This document shows positions 16,389-25,900 of a stretch of 42,313 bases of DNA, piece after piece. This stretch comes from Planctomycetota bacterium (GTDB taxonomy: Bacteria; Planctomycetota; UBA1135; UBA2386). A program made the translations under genes and the position numbers. Where the stretch lies: the NCBI GenBank assembly GCA_016872675.1, contig VGZG01000027.1, forward strand, positions 1 through 42,313, read 5' to 3'. How positions within the stretch are numbered: the stretch's first letter is position 1; every line of letters begins with the position of its first letter. The notes beneath the pieces are model-generated. The model saw only the letters and a program-made list of their open reading frames with translations. It was not told where the DNA came from and searched no databases.

Positions 16389-18247
16389 TGTGCGGCATCG
16401 CCGGCCTGTTCGCGCTGCGCGCCGGGGCCGTCGCTGATCCGGCGCTCGCCGCGCGCATGGCCGCGCGGTTGCGGCACCGCGGGCCCGACGGCGCCGGCGT
16501 CTCGTCCGGGCCGGGCTTCGCGCTCGCGCACGCCCGCCTCGCCATCGTCGACATCGCCGGTGGCGCGCAGCCGATGGGCCTGCCCGACGGCTCGTTGTGG
16601 GTGACGTTCAACGGCGAGATCTACAACTATGAGGAATTGCGCCGTGAACTCGCCGCGCAGGGCGCGATCTTTCGCACCCGCAGCGACACCGAGGTGCTGC
16701 TGCACGGCTGGCGCGCTTGGGGCGAAGGCCTTGCTGCGCGCCTGCGCGGCATGTTCGCTTTCGCGCTGATCGACGTCGCGCGGCGCGAGCTGTACGCCGC
16801 GCGCGACCGCTTCGGCAAGAAGCCGTTCCACTGGCGCGAGCACGAAGGCGTGCTGGCCTTTGCGAGCGAGTTGAAGGCGCTGCACGAGCTCGGCGCGCCG
16901 CGCCGGTTGCGTCCGGCCGCGATCGCGCAGTTCCTCGCCCTGCGCTATGTGCCGGAGCCCGACACGGTGTTCGCAGGCGTGCACAAGCTGCCGCCGGCGC
17001 ATTGGTGTCGCTGGCGCCTCGGCGTCGGCGAACGCGAGCAGCGGCGCTACTGGCAGGTCGAGTACGGCGTCGACGACGCGCCGGAGGCGGCGCTGCAGGA
17101 GCAGACTCTGGCGCTGCTCGACGAGGCAGTGCGCATCCGCCTGATGGGCGAGGTGCCATTGGCGCCGTTCCTGTCCGGCGGCGTCGACAGCTATGCCATC
17201 GTCGACTCGATGACCCGAACGCAGGGCCGCGGCGTGACCGCATGCACGATCGGCTTCCCTGACCCGCAGTTCGACGAACGCCCGGGCGCCCGCGCCTCGG
17301 CGGCGGCCTGCGGCGCGCGTCTGGTCGAGGAAGTGCTCGATCCCGCTGCGCTGCTGCAGCTCGAGTGGCTGGCGGACACCTTCGACGAGCCGTTCAGCGA
17401 TAGCAGCGCGGTGCCGACGTACCACGTCTGCCGGTTGGCCCGGCGGCACGTCACCGTGGCGCTCGCCGGGGACGGTGGCGACGAGGCGTTCGGCGGCTAC
17501 CGCCGCTACCTGTTCGACGTGCAAGAGCATCGCGCCCGGCGCGTCGTGCCGCGTTGGGCGGCCCGCGCCGCCGGCGCGCTCTACCCGAAGGCCGACTGGC
17601 TGCCGCGCTGGCTGCGCGCCAAGCGCACGTTGCAGGACCTCGGCGCATCGCCCGCGGTCGCCTACGCGCGCTCGGTCAGCGCGCACCTGCCCGAAGAGGT
17701 GTTCGCGGTGCTGCGCCGCGATCGCATACCCGAGGTCGGCGATCCGCACGCGCCGTTGATCGCCGCCTACGAGTCGGCGCCGGCGACGCATCCGTTGCAC
17801 AAGGCCATCGCGACCGATCTCGCGACGTGGCTGCCCGGCGACATCCTGGTCAAGGCCGATCGCGTCTCGATGGCGGTCGCGCTCGAGGTGCGCGCGCCGT
17901 TCCTCGACCACCGCTTGTTCGAGCACGCCATGCGTGTACCGGCGGACAGCCACCTGCGGGGCGGCCGCACCAAGTCGTTCCTGCGCGAGGCGCTGGCGCC
18001 GCGCCTGCTGCCCGAGGCGCTCCGGCGCAAGAAGCAGGGCTTCGCGGTGCCGCTGCGGTCCTGGTGCAAGGGCGCCGTGGGCGACGCCGTCGCCGCGTCG
18101 CTGCGCGACGCGCCGTTGCGCGAGTGGATCGACACGGCCGCGGTCGAGCGGTTGTTGGCGCGGCACCGCGCCGGCGTCGGCGACCACGGCGAGATGCTGT
18201 GGGCGGTGCTGGTGCTCGGTCGCTTCCTCCGACGGTGGGCCGCATGA
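16388..18247 (+). CDS. Asparagine-synthase-like amidotransferase, exosortase-locus type
   Basis: 619 residues. Cys2 after the start Met is the glutaminase nucleophile ('MCGIAGLF'), and 'RHRGPDG' at 30-36 and 'FNGEIYNYEELR' near 75-86 complete the class II glutamine amidotransferase domain. The synthetase domain carries the ATP-pyrophosphatase loop 'SGGVDS' at 263-268, then 'LAGDGGDEAFGGYRRY' and 'DILVKADRVSMAVALEVRAP'. AsnB itself makes asparagine, but exosortase/PEP-CTERM loci carry a distinct paralogue near glycosyltransferases, probably amidating a sugar acid of the polymer. That role is inferred from position. Start ATG 16388 overlaps the ligase stop, and the end overlaps the next start as ATGA. 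Confidence 0.9.
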   Translation: MCGIAGLFALRAGAVADPALAARMAARLRHRGPDGAGVSSGPGFALAHARLAIVDIAGGAQPMGLPDGSLWVTFNGEIYNYEELRRELAAQGAIFRTRSDTEVLLHGWRAWGEGLAARLRGMFAFALIDVARRELYAARDRFGKKPFHWREHEGVLAFASELKALHELGAPRRLRPAAIAQFLALRYVPEPDTVFAGVHKLPPAHWCRWRLGVGEREQRRYWQVEYGVDDAPEAALQEQTLALLDEAVRIRLMGEVPLAPFLSGGVDSYAIVDSMTRTQGRGVTACTIGFPDPQFDERPGARASAAACGARLVEEVLDPAALLQLEWLADTFDEPFSDSSAVPTYHVCRLARRHVTVALAGDGGDEAFGGYRRYLFDVQEHRARRVVPRWAARAAGALYPKADWLPRWLRAKRTLQDLGASPAVAYARSVSAHLPEEVFAVLRRDRIPEVGDPHAPLIAAYESAPATHPLHKAIATDLATWLPGDILVKADRVSMAVALEVRAPFLDHRLFEHAMRVPADSHLRGGRTKSFLREALAPRLLPEALRRKKQGFAVPLRSWCKGAVGDAVAASLRDAPLREWIDTAAVERLLARHRAGVGDHGEMLWAVLVLGRFLRRWAA

Positions 18248-19416
18248 GCCGTATCGTCACGTTCACCAGCCTGTTCCCGTCGTCGGTCGCGCCGACGCAC
18301 GGCCTCTTCGTCCACGATCGCATGCACCGCGTCGCCGCGCGCGGCGGCTTCGCTTGGCAGGTGGTCGCGCCGGTCCCCGACGTCGTCTGGCCGCTGCGCC
18401 CCGCCGGCTGGCGCTGTGGGCGCGCCACGCCGCTGGGCGAGGCGTGGGAAGGCGTCGAGGTCGCGCACCCGCGCTGGCGCCATTGGCCCGGCATGATCCG
18501 GCGGCAGGCGCGCGCGATGGCTGCGGGCGCGCGCGCCATGGTCGCCGCGCTCGCGGCGCGCGAGCCGATCGTGCTCGACGCGCACTACCTCTGGCCCGAC
18601 GGCGTCGCCGCCGCGACGTTGGCCCGTGAACTGGGCATTCCGTACACGCTGACCGCCCGCGGCACGGACGTGAACGTGCTGGCGCAGCGCCCGGCCTTGC
18701 GCGCGCGCATCGCCGAAGCGGCCGCCAGCGCGCACGGTTGCTTCGCGGTCAGCGGCGCGCTCGCCGCGCGCTTCGCCGAAGCCGCGGGCCTGCCGTCGTC
18801 GCGCGTCGAGGTGGCCCGCAACGGCGTCGACCTCGCGCGCTTCCGCCCCGGCGACGCGGCGACCGCGCGCGCGGCGCTCGAGCTGCCGGCCTGCGGCTTC
18901 CTCGTCCTGTGCGTCGGCCGCCTCGTCGCCAGCAAGGGCTTTGTCACGGCGGCGAAGGCGATGGCGGCGTTGCCCGACGACGCGCGCCTCGTCGTGATCG
19001 GCGAGGGCCCAGAGCGCGGCGCGATCGCCGCCGCCTTGCCGTCGACGATCTTCCTGGGTCCGCAGCCGCCGGCGCGCGTCGCGCTTGCCTGCCAGGCGTG
19101 CGACGCGCTGGCGCTGCCGAGCGAGCGCGAGGGTTGGCCCAACGTTGTCACCGAAGCCTTGGCGAGCGGCCTGCCGGTCGTCGCCACGCCGGTCGGCGGC
19201 ATTCCGGAGATCCTCGGCGAGGCGCCGCCGCCGTGGCTCGGCGCTCTTTGCCCGGTTGGCGACGTCGCGGCGTTCGGGCGCGCATTTGCGGCCCTGGCCA
19301 CGTCGCCGCCGGCGCGGGCGCAGGTGCGCGCGCACGCTGAACGCTTCGGCTGGGACGAACCGGTGGCGCGCCTCTGCGACGTGTTCCGCGCCGCGCTCGC
19401 CAGGAGGATCGTGTGA
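18244..19416 (+). CDS. GT4-family glycosyltransferase
   Basis: 390 residues, GT-B fold. The N-terminal half has 'SLFPSSVAPTHGLFVHDR' and an acceptor-binding domain with 'DAHYLWPDGVAAATLAREL' and 'TLTARGTDVNVL'. The C-terminal donor-binding half has 'VARNGVDLARFRPGD', 'VGRLVASKGF', 'VVIGEGPERGAIAAA' and the retaining GT4 signature 'LPSEREGWPNVVTEALASG' followed by 'VVATPVGGIPEI'. It should add a sugar to a lipid-linked intermediate on the cytoplasmic face; donor and linkage cannot be predicted. It is coupled at both ends (ATGA at 18244, GTGA at 19413) with the amidotransferase and the next transferase. Confidence 0.9.
   Translation: MSRIVTFTSLFPSSVAPTHGLFVHDRMHRVAARGGFAWQVVAPVPDVVWPLRPAGWRCGRATPLGEAWEGVEVAHPRWRHWPGMIRRQARAMAAGARAMVAALAAREPIVLDAHYLWPDGVAAATLARELGIPYTLTARGTDVNVLAQRPALRARIAEAAASAHGCFAVSGALAARFAEAAGLPSSRVEVARNGVDLARFRPGDAATARAALELPACGFLVLCVGRLVASKGFVTAAKAMAALPDDARLVVIGEGPERGAIAAALPSTIFLGPQPPARVALACQACDALALPSEREGWPNVVTEALASGLPVVATPVGGIPEILGEAPPPWLGALCPVGDVAAFGRAFAALATSPPARAQVRAHAERFGWDEPVARLCDVFRAALARRIV
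19402..19407 (+). promoter_or_regulatory. Full Shine-Dalgarno AGGAGG for the second glycosyltransferase
   Basis: AGGAGG lies five bases before GTG 19413 and inside the end of the previous gene. It fixes the GTG start, which overlaps the upstream TGA. Few genes in this window have such a strong site. Confidence 0.6.
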
Positions 19417-20600
19417 GCGCGCCGCGCGTGCTGTACCACCATCGGATCCGCGCCGACGACGGCCAGGCCGTGCACGTGCGCGAGATGATCGCCGCGCTGC
19501 GCGCTAGCGGCTGTGCTGTCGACGAGTGCGCGCTGGTGCGCAAGGGCCGCGGCGACGCCGACGCCTCGGCCGCGGGCGCTGGCGGCGGCTTCTGGCACAA
19601 GCTGTCGCTGCCGCGGACCGCGGTCGAGGCGCTCGAGATCCTCTACAACCGGCGCGGTCGCGTGATGCTGCGCGCCGCGGCGGCGCAGCAGCGGCCCGAC
19701 TTCGTCTACGAGCGGCACGCGCTGCACTGCCGTGCCGGCCTCGACGCCGCGCGCGCGCTCGGCGTGCCGCTGCTGCTCGAGGTCAACTCGCCGATGACGG
19801 TCGAGATGGCGAAGCTCGGCAAGCTGCGCTTCCCGGCCCGCGCGCGCGCCACCGAGCGGCTCGTGCTCGCCGGCGCCGACGCCGTGCTGGCGGTCACGCA
19901 GACACTGGCCGACATGCTCGTCGAACTTGGCGCGCGCCGCGAGCGCGTGCGGGTGATCGGCAACGGCGCCGATCCGGCCCGCTACGGCGGCGACGCGGTC
20001 GCGGCCGCCGCTTCGGCCCGCGCCCGCTGGGGCCTGCCCGCGGATGCGTTCGCGCTCGGCTTCGTCGGCTACATGCGTGACTGGCATCGCCTCGACCTCG
20101 TGCTCGACGCGATGGCGAAGCCCGAACTGGCGACGCTCGCGCTCGTGCTGATGGGCGAGGGGCCGGCGCTGGCGCCGTTGCTCGCCAGCGCGTCGGCGCG
20201 TGGCCTCGCCGAAAGGGTGCGAGCGCTCGGCGTCGTGCCGCCCGAACTGCTGCCTATGCACGTGCTGGCGTGCGACGGCGCGCTGATCCCGGCGATCAAC
20301 GCCTATGCGTCGCCGTTGAAGCTCTTCGACTCGCTGGCCGCCGGTGTGCCGACCGTCGCGCCCGACCAGCCCAACCTGCGCGAGACTTTGGTCCACGGCG
20401 ACACCGGCCTGCTGTTCCGTCCCGGCGACGCCGACGACCTCGCGCGGCAGCTAGCGCGCCTCGTCGGCGACCGCGCCGGCGCCCGCGCGCTCGGCGCCCG
20501 CGGTCGCGCGGCCCTGCACGCGCAGCAATGGACGTGGCAGGGCAACGCCGGTCGCGTCCTCGAGGTGTTCGCCGGCCTGCGGCGGGGAGGCCTCGCATGA
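19413..20600 (+). CDS. GT4-family glycosyltransferase
   Basis: 395 residues from GTG 19413. The opening 'VLYHHRIRADDGQAVHVREM' matches the exosortase-locus transferases that begin with a 'H.R....G..VHI.E' loop binding the nucleotide sugar. Later motifs are 'YERHALHCRAGLDAARALG', 'VLLEVNSP', 'VIGNGADPARYGGD', 'LGFVGYMRDWHRLDLVLDAM', 'LMGEGPALAPLL', and the donor site 'LIPAINAYASPLKLFDSLAA', where the 'SPLK.FE..A' type replaces the usual 'PS..EG'. The fold is GT-B and the mechanism retaining. It works in the same pathway as its upstream neighbour. The next gene starts within its stop (ATGA) behind GGGGAGG. Confidence 0.9.
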   Translation: MSAPRVLYHHRIRADDGQAVHVREMIAALRASGCAVDECALVRKGRGDADASAAGAGGGFWHKLSLPRTAVEALEILYNRRGRVMLRAAAAQQRPDFVYERHALHCRAGLDAARALGVPLLLEVNSPMTVEMAKLGKLRFPARARATERLVLAGADAVLAVTQTLADMLVELGARRERVRVIGNGADPARYGGDAVAAAASARARWGLPADAFALGFVGYMRDWHRLDLVLDAMAKPELATLALVLMGEGPALAPLLASASARGLAERVRALGVVPPELLPMHVLACDGALIPAINAYASPLKLFDSLAAGVPTVAPDQPNLRETLVHGDTGLLFRPGDADDLARQLARLVGDRAGARALGARGRAALHAQQWTWQGNAGRVLEVFAGLRRGGLA

Positions 20601-22108
20601 ACGTCGCATTGGCCGTGTTCCTGCCGGTCGTCGTCGCCTACTGGACGGCGCTGCAGTGGTGCGCCGACCGCTGGAACGCGCCGACCGAGTACTTCGCGCA
20701 CTGCTGGCTGCTGCCGCCGGTCGCCGCGTGGTTGCTGTGGTCGCGCCGCTCCGAGTGGTCGGCGCGGCCGCGTGCCGTCGATCCAAGGGGCTGGCTGCTG
20801 CTCGGTCCGGCGCTGCTGCTGCACCTCGCCGGCGCGGCGCTGATGGTGGACTCGTGGTCGGCGGCGAGCCTCGTGCTGGCCGTGCCCGGCACGGCGTGGT
20901 TGGCGCTCGGCCGCGAGCGGCTGCGCGGCCTGTGGCCCGTGCTGTGGCTGGCGGCGTTCTGCGTGCCGCTGCCGATGTACGTCGAGGGCCGGCTCGCCTA
21001 CACGCTCAAGGAGGTCGCTCTCGCCGGCGGATCGTGGCTCGCCAACCTCGCCGGCGCCGACGTCGTGCGCGCCGGCGACATGCTGCAGCCGCGCGGCGTC
21101 GACGGCGCGCTGTACGTCGCCGACGCCTGCAGCGGCCTGCGTTCGTTGCTGGCGATGCTGACGTTGGCGTACTGCCTCGCGTTCTTCCTCGGCGCGCCGC
21201 GGCCGGCGCGGCGGGCGACGCTGCTGCTGGCGGCGCCGGTGATGGCGGTCGTGGCCAACGTCGCGCGCATCGCCGTGCTGTGCCTGTTCGCGCGCTGGCA
21301 CGGCGTGGCCTTCGCTGAGGGCTCGGGTCACACGCTCGCCAACGCGGTCGAATGGGCGACCCTGGTGCTGGCGCTGCTCGGACTCGATGCGCTCGCCTTC
21401 GGTCGCGGCGCCGGCGCGACGCCCGCGGCCCCGGCCACGCCGCCGCCGCCGCCGCGCCGGCTCGCCCCGCACGCGGCGGCGCTTTGGTTGCTGGCCGCGC
21501 CGCTCCTGCTGCTGTCGCTGCACCGGCCGCTGGGCAACGCCACCGATCGCGCCGAGCGCTTGCCTGCCGAGGTCGCCGGGTACCGCCTCGCGCCGCGCAC
21601 GGCCGAGCAGGAGGCGCAGTTCGTGAAGAACCTGCCGCGCTGGCGCGAACTGCTCGGCACGTCCGACTTCGTCTGGCGGCGGTACGACGACGCGGCGGGC
21701 AACCCGTTGTGGGTCGTCGCCCTGTTCCACGACGCCAACTGGAAGAGCGTGCACCCGCCGCGCATCTGCATCGAAGGCAGCAACATGGACATCCTGCAGG
21801 ACGACCTCGCGCCATTTCCCGAGCTCGGCGCCGGTTGCTCGGCCGGCCGGATCGTCGCGCAGAGCCGCAGCGATGGCTGGCGCTACGTCACGATGAGCCT
21901 GTACGGGACCGCCGACTGGTCGTCGGGCGACTACTGGGACTTCACGCTGCACCACCTGCCGCGCGCGCTCGTCCGCGCCAATATGTCGGGCTTCCTGCTG
22001 CGCGTCGAGGCCGCCGTGCAGGCGGGCGAGGAACCGGCGGCGGCGGAGGAGCGGGCGCGTCGCTTCCTCGTGGCGCTCGCGCCGCTGGCGCAGGAGCTGT
22101 CGCGATGA
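20597..22108 (+). CDS. Exosortase fused to EpsI domain
   Basis: 503 residues from ATG 20597, with GGGGAGG six bases before it. Residues 1-265 are a polytopic exosortase: the catalytic triad is visible as Cys178 in 'DACSGLRSLLAM', Arg224 in 'NVARIAVLCLF' and His245 in 'GSGHTLANAVEW', lying near membrane helices as in archaeosortases and exosortases. A Pro-rich linker (275-288) and a membrane helix (293-308) lead to an EpsI domain with 'LPAEVAGYRL', 'FHDANWKSVHPPRICIEG' (His386, Cys391) and 'ADWSSGDYWDFTLHHL'. Exosortases cleave a C-terminal sorting signal and probably transfer the protein to a cell-surface acceptor. EpsI is usually a separate protein. The substrate is not in this window. Confidence 0.93.
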   Translation: MNVALAVFLPVVVAYWTALQWCADRWNAPTEYFAHCWLLPPVAAWLLWSRRSEWSARPRAVDPRGWLLLGPALLLHLAGAALMVDSWSAASLVLAVPGTAWLALGRERLRGLWPVLWLAAFCVPLPMYVEGRLAYTLKEVALAGGSWLANLAGADVVRAGDMLQPRGVDGALYVADACSGLRSLLAMLTLAYCLAFFLGAPRPARRATLLLAAPVMAVVANVARIAVLCLFARWHGVAFAEGSGHTLANAVEWATLVLALLGLDALAFGRGAGATPAAPATPPPPPRRLAPHAAALWLLAAPLLLLSLHRPLGNATDRAERLPAEVAGYRLAPRTAEQEAQFVKNLPRWRELLGTSDFVWRRYDDAAGNPLWVVALFHDANWKSVHPPRICIEGSNMDILQDDLAPFPELGAGCSAGRIVAQSRSDGWRYVTMSLYGTADWSSGDYWDFTLHHLPRALVRANMSGFLLRVEAAVQAGEEPAAAEERARRFLVALAPLAQELSR

Positions 22109-22992
22109 CCATCGCGCACGCGCTCACCGTCGACGTCGAGGACTGGTTCCAGGTCCTCAACATGGCGCACGTCGTCGATCGCGCCGAGTGGGACGCCTTC
22201 CAGCTGCGCTGCGGCGACTCGACCCGGCGCTTGCTCGACCTGTTCGCGAAGCGCGATGCGCGCGCGACGTTCTTCTTCCTCGGCTGGGTCGCCGAACGGC
22301 TGCCCGATCTCGTGCGCGAGGTGAAGGCGGCAGGCCACGAGATCGGCAGCCACGGCTTCGACCACCGGCTCTTGCACGACCTCGGCCGCGACGGCTTCCG
22401 CGACGACGTCGCCCGCACCGCGACGACGCTGGCGGCGATCACCGGCGAACGCCCGCGCGCCTTCCGCGCCTGCACGTGGTCGATCACGCGGCGCACGCCG
22501 TGGGCGATCGACGAGCTGCTGGCGGCTGGCTACACGATCGACAGTTCGATCCAGCCGGTTCGACACCCCGACTACGGCGTGCCGGGCGCGCCGACGCTGC
22601 CGTACCGGCTCGCCGGCGCCGGCGGTTCCTTGCTCGAACTGCCGCCCTTGACGCTCGAAGCCCTCGGCCGGCGTCTGCCCGTCGGCGGCGGCGGCTACCT
22701 GCGGCTGTTCCCGCTCGCGCTGTTGCGCGCCGGCCTGCGCCAGAAGGAACGGCTGGGGGCGCCGGGATGCGTCTATCTGCACCCGTGGGAAGTCGATCCG
22801 GAGCAACCGCGTCGGCGACTCGGCGGCTTGCGCGGCTTCCGCCACTACGTCAACCTCGGCAAGACCTACGCCAAGCTCGACGGCCTGCTGCGCGACTGGC
22901 GCTGGGTCGGCGTCGGGGAAGCGCTCGCTCAGGGCAGCGCCAGTTGGTTGGCGAATCTGCCGGCGTTGCGCGCGAGCGAACTGCTCGGATAG
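22105..22992 (+). CDS. Exosortase-system polysaccharide deacetylase (NodB-like)
   Basis: 295 residues. It begins with the exosortase-type signature 'LTVDVEDWFQVLNMA', in which the Asp residues bind metal and act as base. 'ATFFFLGWVAERLP' and 'GHEIGSHGFDHRLLHDL' supply the metal His pair. The segment normally 'FRAPSFSI' reads 'FRACTWSITRRTPWAID'. The C-terminal part has 'PVGGGGYLRLFPLALLR' and 'YLHPWEVDPEQPR', then the DUF3473-like tail. Family members deacetylate N-acetylated sugars of an exopolysaccharide. ATG 22105 overlaps the exosortase stop. Its last 64 bases overlap the end of the convergent repeat-protein gene. Confidence 0.92.
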   Translation: MTIAHALTVDVEDWFQVLNMAHVVDRAEWDAFQLRCGDSTRRLLDLFAKRDARATFFFLGWVAERLPDLVREVKAAGHEIGSHGFDHRLLHDLGRDGFRDDVARTATTLAAITGERPRAFRACTWSITRRTPWAIDELLAAGYTIDSSIQPVRHPDYGVPGAPTLPYRLAGAGGSLLELPPLTLEALGRRLPVGGGGYLRLFPLALLRAGLRQKERLGAPGCVYLHPWEVDPEQPRRRLGGLRGFRHYVNLGKTYAKLDGLLRDWRWVGVGEALAQGSASWLANLPALRASELLG

Positions 22993-25900
22993 TCGCGCTG
23001 CAAGCGTTCGAAGGCGGCTCGCGCCTGCTGCGTTCCGTCCGCGGCTCGGCTCTGCAGGGCGGCGAGCCCGCGGGCGAACAGGTGCATACCGTCGGGACGC
23101 GCGGGCGCGTCGGCGAGCAGCGGCACGGCGTCGTCGGGGCGTCCCATGCGCAGCATCAGCACGCCCTGCGTGTAGCGCCCGAGCGGGCCGTCGCGCAATT
23201 CCGGCGGCAGCGCCGCGAGGACCGCTGCCTCGGCCACGCCGGCGAGGCGCGCTTCGGCAGCGAGGGTCACTTGGAGCAGGCGGAGCGTCGGCGCGTCGCA
23301 GTGCGCGAGCACGGCGCCGAGATCGCGCACTTCCGCGCGCGCGTCGCCACGCGCAGCGGCGACCTCGGTGCGGACCTGCCAGAGCGGCAACGCGGTCGGA
23401 TGCCGCTGCAGCGCCGCCTCGACGGCGGCCTGCGCGTCCGTGGCGCCGACGAGCGCGGCGAGCGCGGTCACGGTCGTCGTCATCTCGGTGGGCGTGTCGC
23501 GGCCGGCGGCGATCGCGTCCATGTGCGCGACGAGCCACTTGGCGCCGTCGCTCGCCATGAGCGTCGGGTCGGCCGTGGCGACGAAGCGCAGCACGCGACC
23601 GTTCACGGCGCCTGCCGCGAGGTCCGCGGCAAGGCGCGCGCGCATCGCTGCGAGCGCTGCGACCGCCGTGGTCGGCGACTGCAGCAGTCGCTCGCACAGA
23701 TCGACGGATCGGGTGACGGCCAGTTGCCGGACCGGCTCGGGCTGCGGCGTGGCCAGGACGGCGGCAAGCGTGGCGACGCCGGCGTCCGGCGGCAGGCGGT
23801 CGGCAAGCAGCGTCACTTCGTCGGCGGCGAGCCAGCGTGTTGCCGGCAACGTCGCGAGCGCCGCCACCACGCGTGCGAGCGTCGCGGCAGGCAGGTCTGC
23901 CGGCAAGCCGCGCCGCAGGAGCAGCAGAGCGGCGACGCGTTCGGTCGCGGGCACGCCGGCTAACTCGCCGGCGAGGAGCGCCTTCACGAATGCCGCGCCG
24001 ACGTCGTCAGCAAGCGTGTAGCCGGGTTGGTCGGCCAGTCGCGCCACCTCGCGCCAGACCAGCGGGCTCGCGGCGCCCTTCGTGACCAGCTCGCGATGGC
24101 GCTGCGCGGCTTCGGCACCGCGGCCGGCGTGCGCCAGCGCGCGCGCGAGCAACAGGCGGTTCGTCATCACTTCGGGCGCCGCGGCGACCAGCGCCGACAG
24201 CCGTTCCACCGCGAGCGGCGCCAGCAGTCCGTCCTCGGCGAGCGCCAGCACCTCGGCGAACGTCGGCAACACGGCAATGGTCAGGCGTGGCCAATCGCTC
24301 ATCGAGCCCTCGCCAAGGGCCGCCATCGTCGCGTGCGCTGCGAGGTCGGTCGGATCTTCGGTAAGACGAGCGGCGACCAATTTGGTGATCGCGGCGGGCG
24401 GGTCGAATCGCAGCGCAAGACCGAGTGCGCGCGGCGCCACGACGACATCGCGGACCTCCTGTGCGCGATCCGGGCGCCCCGTGCACAGGCACAGTCGCGC
24501 AAGGTCTTCGGCGCATTCCTGACCATCGGCAAAGGCGAGCGCGGCGGTGAGACGCTCTTCGGCGACGCGGAGGTCGCCAATCCTGGCGGCGCAGCGGCCT
24601 GCGAGCGCGAAGAGTCGTCCCGTGCGCCGTTCCGGGCGCGTATTCGCGACGGCGTGTTCGGCGACGCTCTGGGCCGCGCGAGGGTGCGTGGCGGCGAGCG
24701 TGGCGGCTAGGGCCGGCAGCAGACCGTCGGTGATCGGCGTCGACGCAGCGAGACCTGGCTGCCACGCTTGAAAGGCAGCGAGCAAGGCGTCATCGGTCGT
24801 CGTTTTCGCCATAGCCGTGAGCCATGCAGCGACGGCTTCGGTGAACTCGTCGCTGCACGCCGCAGGCGCGGTCACGGCGTCGTCGAGCAGCGGGCGCGCG
24901 TCGGCGGCGGTGGCGCTGGCGATCAGCGCGCGCGCGGCCAACAGGCGCGACGCGGGCGGCGCCGCGGGATCGCGCAACACCGGGCCGGCGAAGCTCGCCG
25001 CCGTCGTCGGCGCGTCCGCCAGTGCTTGCGTCAGCAGCGCTGCCTGCAGCTCGGGCGAAGGCGATGCGGTCAGCGCGCGCGTCAGCAGGGCGACAGGCGA
25101 ACGCTTCGCCGCGGCGTAGGCTTGCAGCGCCAGCGCGACGCCGGCGCGGTCGGGCGGCCATCCGGCTAGCAGGCGATCGGCGGCCTTGACGGCCTCTTCC
25201 GGCGCGTCGCTGGCGAGCTGGACGCGCAGCGCCAGTTCGTGGGGCGTCCGGGCCTGCGGAAACGCGTTGATCGCCGCCAAGGCGCAGTCGCGCGCCAGCG
25301 CTTGCGCGTTCGCTGCCAGCGCCGCCTCGGCGCAGAGGATGTAACCGGTCGGATCGCTCATCTCCGGCAGCTTGGAACGTCGCGCGACGCACTGTTGCAT
25401 CAGGGCGGCGCCATCGGGTCCGACGTCGCGCGCTTGCTCACGCATTGCGGCCAGGAAGTTGGCGAAGAGCGCGTCGTTGGCCGGGTCGATCGCGAGGGCT
25501 TCGCGCAGTGCCGCAGCAGCGCCGCGCGGCCGGCCCATCGCCGACTGCATCGCGGCATTGGCCTGTAATGGCTCGATCGTGCCTGGACGCGCGCGTTGCC
25601 ACTGCGTGGTCAGCGACTGCAGGTCAGGCTCGGGCATGCCGTGGTTGCGCATCGCGTCGAGCGCCGCCAGCGCGACTTCGGGTAGCATGTCGAGGCGATC
25701 GACGGCCCGTGGCTGCTTCATCAGCAGAGTTGCCGAATACTGGAGGAAACTGGACGCGTATATCCACGCGGAGTTCTTTGCCGCGGCTAGTCCCTGGCTC
25801 AGCGGTATCACCAGGGTCGAGTACGGAAGGACTTTCGCCAATCCGGTGCTGTCGCGCATGCCCTGCTGCACGGCGGCCATGTCGTTGATCCTGAAGCCGG

